A stretch of DNA of 64,000 nucleotides from Elymus sibiricus (taxonomy: Eukaryota > Streptophyta > Magnoliopsida > Poales > Poaceae), in contig CM077665.1 of NCBI GenBank assembly GCA_039707655.1, forward strand, positions 444,539,531-444,603,530. Reading direction: 5' to 3'. Below the pieces are notes generated by a model, which was given only the letters and a program-made list of their open reading frames with translations, did no database searches and was not told the DNA's origin. Below are positions 58,245 through 64,000 of this stretch, in pieces (position 1 is the stretch's first letter; each line of letters starts with the position of its first letter). Both the position numbers and the translations under genes were made by a program.

Positions 58245-59835
58245 GCACACGGGTATGGGCACTCCCCTTGGCTTGAGCCAAGCTTGGGGGAGGTGCCCCG
58301 GTATCGTATCACCATCACTTTTATTCACATTTTACCTATTTTAGTTCGATCTTTAGCTTTTTCTTGATTTAGTTGAATAAAAGTTTAGCATGATTTATTT
58401 TCGAGTGTTAGTTTTGTGATCTATCTATCTAGTAATCGAGTGAGAGTTATATAATAAAGTTAGTTTGAGCTTTTGCTTCTTTACTTGCTTGTTGCAATCA
58501 AAATAGAAAGGAAATAAATGAAAAGAATCATATGCTAATCTTATGGTAAGTAATCACATCACATCAGGAAAAGTATAAGTGGTAAAATTTGTTGGAGATT
58601 GACAAAGATAGCATTGGTCAATGATGCAATTCATGAAAGAATTAATAAGGGAAGAGAAGATTCACATGCAAATACACTATCTTGGACATCTTTTATGATT
58701 GTGAGCCCCCATTAAATATTATATGTCAAAATTGTTGACGTTGGACAAGGAAGACAACGTAATGATTTATGTTTGTTCATATTCACATAGAAGTTATATT
58801 GTCATAGATCCTTCAACATGTGGTGCTTGCTCAATATCTTTGCTAGCCAAAAATTCTGCACTAAGTAGAGATACTACTTGTGCATCCAAAAACCCAAAAC
58901 CCAAATTCATGTTTTGGGAGTCCACCATACCTACCTACGGATCGAGTAAGATCCTTCAAGTAAGTTGTCATCGGTGCACAAAGGCAATAAAAATTGCTTC
59001 TAAATGTGTTTGATCAATTAGTGTAAGAGAAAATTGAGCGTTGCACGAACTTATGATGGCAAAATAATAAAAGCGACAGACTGCATAATAAAGGTTGCTA
59101 TCATAGGGGGCAATATAGCGTGACGTTCTTTTACATTAAGGGATTTGGCATACAAACCAATAAGCGCATGACAACCTCTGCTTCCCTCTGCGAAGGGCCT
59201 ATCTTTTACTTTTATGTATTTACTTTTATGCAAGAGTCAAAGTATTCTCCCCTATTCCTTTTTACGTTTTCTGTTTGCAAGCATCATGTGGTGAGGAAAG
59301 ATCTAGGCACATATATCCAACTGGATGTGAGTGAGCATGAGTTATTATTGTTGACATCACTCTTGAGGTGAATACGTTGGGAGGCGAAACTATAAGGCCC
59401 TATCTTTCTATGTGTCCGGTTGAAACTTTTTGCTCATGGGTATGTTGTGAGTGTTAGCAATCATAGAAGACTAAATGATGGCTGAGTATGTGGACTTGCC
59501 AAAAGGCTCCGACACGAGACCCTTCCTGAAAATATGATGAATTGCAATAGCAAAGTTGACTGAGAACATAGTTTGTTGGTTTTCAATAAGGTTTATGCTT
59601 TATACTTCTATGTTGTGATGAATTGTTACTTGTTCATAAGAAGTTATATGATGAAGTTATATAATAAAAGTTATATGAATAAGTTCTATGATAAAGTTTG
59701 TTGCTGCTATGATAATAAGCATGATGCTACTATGTCTGTATTTTGTTTTTATCGACACCTCTCTCTCAAACCATGTGGACATGTTTTCAATATCGGCTTT
59801 CGCTTGAGGGCAAGCGAGGTCTAAGCTTGGGGGAG
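58245..59835 (+). other. 3' non-coding region of K
   Basis: Starts with GCCAAGCTTGGGGGAGGTGC and ends with a PPT-like TAAGCTTGGGGGAG, where element I is inserted. It shares short blocks with the 3' region of G, such as CTTCCCTCTGCGAAGGGCC near 59182. K's own LTR lies beyond I, outside the window. Confidence 0.65.
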
Positions 59836-61393
59836 TGACGTGGCTTGAGACTACGTCGGTATTTCCCCAAAGAGGAAGGGATGATGCAGCACAACGATGG
59901 TAAGTATTTCCCTCAGTTATGAAACCAAGGTATCGAACCAGTAGGAGGATCAGCAACACTACATAAACAACACCTGCACACAAAGAACAAATACTTGCAA
60001 CCAGACGTGAAAGAGAGGTTGTCAATCTCTCTACGGTAAAAAGATAGATTAGGATATGATAGACTAGATAGATAGATCTCTCAAGAACACAAAATAAAAT
60101 AGGCAAATAAAAAGTGCAGCAAGGTATTTTGGGTTTTTGGAATAATATATTTAAAAACAAAAGCGGCAAAAAGATAGATCGGAAAGCAATATGTTGGAAA
60201 AGTAGACCCGGGGGCCGTAGGGTTCACTAGTGGCTTCTCTGATGAGTATAGCACACGGTGGGTGAACAAATTACTGTTGGGCAATTGATAGAAGATCAAA
60301 TAATCATGACGATATCCAAGGCGATGATCATTATATAGGCATCACGTCCAAGATTAGTAGACCGAAACGATTCTGCATCTACTACTATTACTCCACACAT
60401 CGACCGCTATCCAGCATGCATCTAGTGTATTAAGTTCATGGAAAAACGGAGTAATGCAATAAGAACGATGACATGATGTAGACAAGATCTATTCATGTAG
60501 GAATATACCCCATCTTATTAACCTTAATAGCAACGATACATGCATGCCTCGCTACCCCTTCTGTCACTGGGAAAGGACACCGCAAGATCGAACCCATCAC
60601 AAAGCACCTCTTCCCATGGCAAGAAAAATCAATCTAGTCGGCCTAACTAACCAAAGATTCGAAGAAGAAATACGATGCTATAAGCAATCATGCATATAAG
60701 AGATCAAAGAAGACTCAAATAATATTCATGGATAGAAACTGATCATGAACTCCAAATTCATCGGATCCCAACAAACACACCGCAAAAGTTTACATCAAAT
60801 AGATCTCCAAGAGACCATTGTATTGAGAATCAAAAGATAGAGAGAGAGGAATCCATCTAGCTACTGCCTACGGACCCGTAGGTCTATGGTGGACTACTCA
60901 CGCATCATCGGAGAGGCACCAATGAGGATGATGAACCCCTCCGTGATGGTGTTAGATTGGATCTCGCGGTTCTGGAACTTGCGGCGGTTGGATGTGTTTT
61001 TCGTCGACTCCACTAGGGTTTCTGGAATATTTGGGAATTTATAGGCATCAGGGCGGTGGAGGGGGTTCCCGTGGCGGACACAACCCATCAGGGCGTGCCC
61101 TGGTGGGCTGTGGACGGCCTGGGCTCCCTCCTGGTAACTTCTTTGGCCCACTGGCCTTCTTTTGGTCCAAAAAAAATCTCCAAAAAGTTTTGTCTCGATT
61201 GGACTCCGTTTGGTACTGATATTCTGCAAAGTAAAAAACAAGCAAAAACAACAACTGGCACTTTGGCACTATGTCAATAGGTTAGTCCCAGAAAATGATA
61301 TAAAGTTGCTATAAAATGATTGTAAAACATCCAAGAATGATAATATAACAGCATGGAACAAGCAAAAATTATAGATACGTTGGAGACGTATCA
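59836..61393 (-). repeat. 3' LTR of I
   Basis: 1558 bp, from TGACGTGGCTTG to GGAGACGTATCA on the plus strand, same type as the LTRs of G and H. It carries the CCTACGG/CCGTAGG palindrome near 60868. Confidence 0.9.
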
Positions 61394-63887
61394 GCATCCC
61401 CAAGCTTAATTCCTACTCATCCTCGAGTAGGTAAATGATAAAAACAGAATTTTTGATGTGGAATGCTGCCTAACATGTTCATCACATATTCTTTTCTTTG
61501 TAGCATGGACATTTGGACTTTTAGATGGTTCAAAGCAATAGTCTAGTTTTGACATAAAGACTTTAATACTCAAGCATGCCAACAAGCAACCATGTCTTTC
61601 AAAATATCAACACTAAAGAAAGTTATCCCTAGCCCATCATGCTCAATCATTGATCCATTCATGAAACAGGCTCAAGTATTAACTACACCCAATGCTCAAG
61701 TATGATCATAGTGCCCCTATTTGGTGCTTTATAAGAGAAGATGGAGACTCAAATAAAAAATGAAAATTGCATAAAGTAAATAGATAGGCCCTTCACAGAG
61801 GGAAGTAGGGATTTGTAGAGGTGCGAGAGCTCAAAGTTTAAATTGAGAGAGAAAAATATTTTGAGTGGCATGCCTTTCCTGTCAATGAAAATGACAAATT
61901 AGTTCACAATACTTTCCATGCTAGATATATCATAGGCGGTTCCCAAACATAAAGTAAAGTTTATTCCTTTTTCCACCATTCTTTCACAATCCATGGCTGG
62001 CCGTATCCACGGTTGCCTTCCATACCAACACTTTCCAAGGAATTTATTATTTGACAACAAAAAGTAAATTTTCTTTTTTTCATTTCGGGACTGGGCATCC
62101 CTATTACCGCTGTACTCTCGTGCAATGACAAGTGAATAAACACTCATCTTGAGAATAACACATCTAGCATGGAAAAATATTGGACACCCCCTACCGTTTC
62201 ATGAGCGGTACGAGCACACAAAAAGGAAATTTATTTTGAAAATTAGAGATGGCACATACAAATTTGCTTAGAACGGCATGGAAATACCGCATATAGGTAG
62301 GTATGGTGGACTCATAAGGCAAAACTGGGATTAAGGATTTTGGATGCACAAGTAGTATTTCTATTTAGTACAAGTGGAGGCCAGCAAATAGATTGAGAAG
62401 CAACCAACCGAGAAACGAAAATTCACATAAACGACCATTGATCATAACTAACACCGAATAATGCATCATAAGTAGGATGTAATTTCATTGCATAACTATT
62501 GACTTTCGTACTTGCATAGGGAATCACAAACCTTAACACCAATATTCTTACTAAAGCATAATTACTCACTAACATGACTCACATATTACTATCATCATGT
62601 CTCAAAACTATTACAAGGAATCAAGTTTAATTTGTCCAATGATCTTCATGAAAGTTTTTCTTATATCGTCCTTGAATATCTATCACTTTGGGACTAGTTT
62701 CATATATTGCCATTGCTTTTGACAAGCTCAAACAAATTTAAGTGAAGAACATGAGTATAAAGGTTTCATCTCTCAAAATAGTATAAGTGAAGCATGAGAG
62801 GATTTCTTAAAAATTTACTAACTCTCAAATTAATCTAAGTGAAGCATTTGAGTATTTCTCCAAAACAAATTCCAAGGACACCGTGCTCAAGAAGATATAA
62901 GTGAAGCACTAGAGCAATTCCATAGCTAAAAAAAATTTAAGTGAAGCATATAGAGCAATTCTAACAAATCATAGCATAATTTTGGCTCTCTCAAATAGGT
63001 GTGTCCAGCAAGGATACTAGTGACACACTAAAAAGCAAAGCAAGCAAAGACTCAAATAATACAAGACGCTCCAAGCAAAACTCATGATATGTAACGAATA
63101 TAAATATAGCTCCAAGTAAAATACCGATGGTCGTTAGAAGAAAGAGGGGATGCCACTCGGGGCATCCCCAAGCTTAGTTGCTTGTTTCTCTTTGGATATA
63201 TCTTGAAGGTGCTGTATCATCCCCAAGCTTAGGCTCTTTTCACTCCTTATTTTTTCATCCATCGTGATCTCACCCAAAACTCGAAAACTTCAATCACACA
63301 AAACTCAACAAAACCTTCGTGAGATCCATTAGTATAATAAAGCAAATCACCACTTTAAATACTGTTGCAAACCCATTCATATTTTATTATTGCATTATAC
63401 CTACTGTATTTTAACTTTACCATGGCTTATACCCTTCAATAAAAACCATAGATTCATCAAAACAAGCACACAATGCAACGAAAACAGAATCTGTCTTAAA
63501 CAGAACAGTCTGTAGTAATCTGTACTCTAACCATACTTCTGTACCTCTTAAAATTCTGAAAAATTAGGAAAACGTAAAATAATTGTATAGAAACACTGTG
63601 TTAAAATTTCAGCTCATTATCATGCTCCAGTAAAAAATTAAAATTCACACACTGGAGGCAAAGTTTCTGTTTCAGATTCAGCGTTGTTTCTACTCATCTT
63701 ATGAATCATCCTAAAGGCTTTACTTGGCACAAACACTAAATAAAACATAAAAACACAATAATAACAGTGGAATAATTGTTTCAACACTCAAAAACAGAAA
63801 GAAAAAGATGAAAATAAATTTATTCATTGGGTTGCCTCCCAACAAGCGCTATCGTTTTACGCCCCTAGCTAGGCATAAGGCATAGAT
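61394..63887 (-). other. 3' non-coding region of I
   Basis: Counterpart of G 47533-50034. It shows the PPT (61394-61407), the minisatellite (about 62740-62960), the hairpin at 63146-63169 with a 6-nt loop, PPT-like copies near 63163 and 63217, and the post-coding motif at 63827-63845. It has the uninterrupted site that in H received N. Confidence 0.8.
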
Positions 63888-63998
63888 TCAAGTATTGTCA
63901 TCTTTGGTTTTTGCTCCATAGGATGCTCTCATGATTGATTCATATGGTGGATTAATTCTTGTTCTAGGGAAGTGTTCCATACCTTTTCTTAGTGGAAA
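63888..63998 (-). pseudogene. gag-pol: I protease C-terminus, partial at window end
   Basis: 36 codons open on the minus strand and a stop at 63888-63890, matching the last residues of G's protease frame (FPLRKGMEHFPRTRINPP). It shows that I belongs to the gag-protease type like G, not to the ORF type of H. The rest lies outside the window, so whether it is functional cannot be judged. Confidence 0.8.
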
Positions 63999-64000
63999 CT

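Larger units (their letters stand above)
59836..64000 (-). mobile_element. I: Athila-like element related to G and H, runs off the window
   Basis: Minus strand, entering with its 3' LTR, then PPT, the conserved 3' region, and the end of a G-type protease gene at the window edge. The five bases before it (GGGAG, 59831-59835) are the presumed TSD; the other copy lies outside. It sits at the PPT of K. Confidence 0.88.

Overview
The window looks like heterochromatic DNA of a Triticeae grass (wheat, Aegilops or barley group). I found no convincing intact host gene. Almost every base belongs to a transposable element, and the families resemble Triticeae ones: Angela/BARE-type Copia, Fatima-type Gypsy with an antisense gene, Athila-lineage Gypsy of the Sabrina/WHAM kind, very long solo LTRs, and a non-autonomous Helitron. 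Family names come from recognition by eye, not from a database search. Boundaries rest on TG...CA ends, target-site duplications (TSDs), LTR pairs of matching length, primer-binding sites (PBS), polypurine tracts (PPT) and interrupted reading frames.

Left part, 1-26388. Copia-A (minus strand, 1-8883) has a decayed gag-pol split by a 4.05-kb solo LTR, M (3739-7784, TSD CACAC). A Gypsy LTR fragment C (8884 to about 20228) is split by a complete Gypsy element B (9047-19519, TSD CCCAA, two 473-bp LTRs). B carries gag-pol on the plus strand and, tail to tail, a six-exon antisense gene on the minus strand. A short gene-like GC-rich stretch of unknown origin (about 20229-20657) lies against the broken end of Angela-like element D (20658-26388).

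Right part, 26389-64000, is a nest at least five levels deep. An Athila-lineage pol gene (K, plus strand) is interrupted at 26617/57001 by Angela-like Copia J (26618-57000, TSD AAATG, LTRs both 1758 bp). J's pol is interrupted by Athila-like G (30038-51609, TSD GTTAC, LTRs both 1575 bp once the Helitron is removed). G's left LTR carries the Helitron (30126-33440, no TSD). G's gag is interrupted by H (35353-45626, TSD GGATG), and H's 3' region by a 3.5-kb solo LTR, N (38779-42287, TSD CACTC with one mismatch). A further relative, I, starts at 59836 and runs off the window.

How the parts relate: G, H and I share LTRs, a tRNA-Asp PBS (seen in G and H) and a long structured 3' region, but differ in coding content. 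G has only gag and protease. H has only one unfamiliar 288-residue ORF. I shows the end of a gag-protease gene. None shows reverse transcriptase or integrase in the window, so they look like non-autonomous partners that would need pol from a K-like element. The shared 3' region holds extra copies of the PPT motif, a perfect 9-bp hairpin, a degenerate minisatellite and an invariant motif just after the coding region. Together with H's ORF and B's antisense gene, these are the most interesting features of the window.
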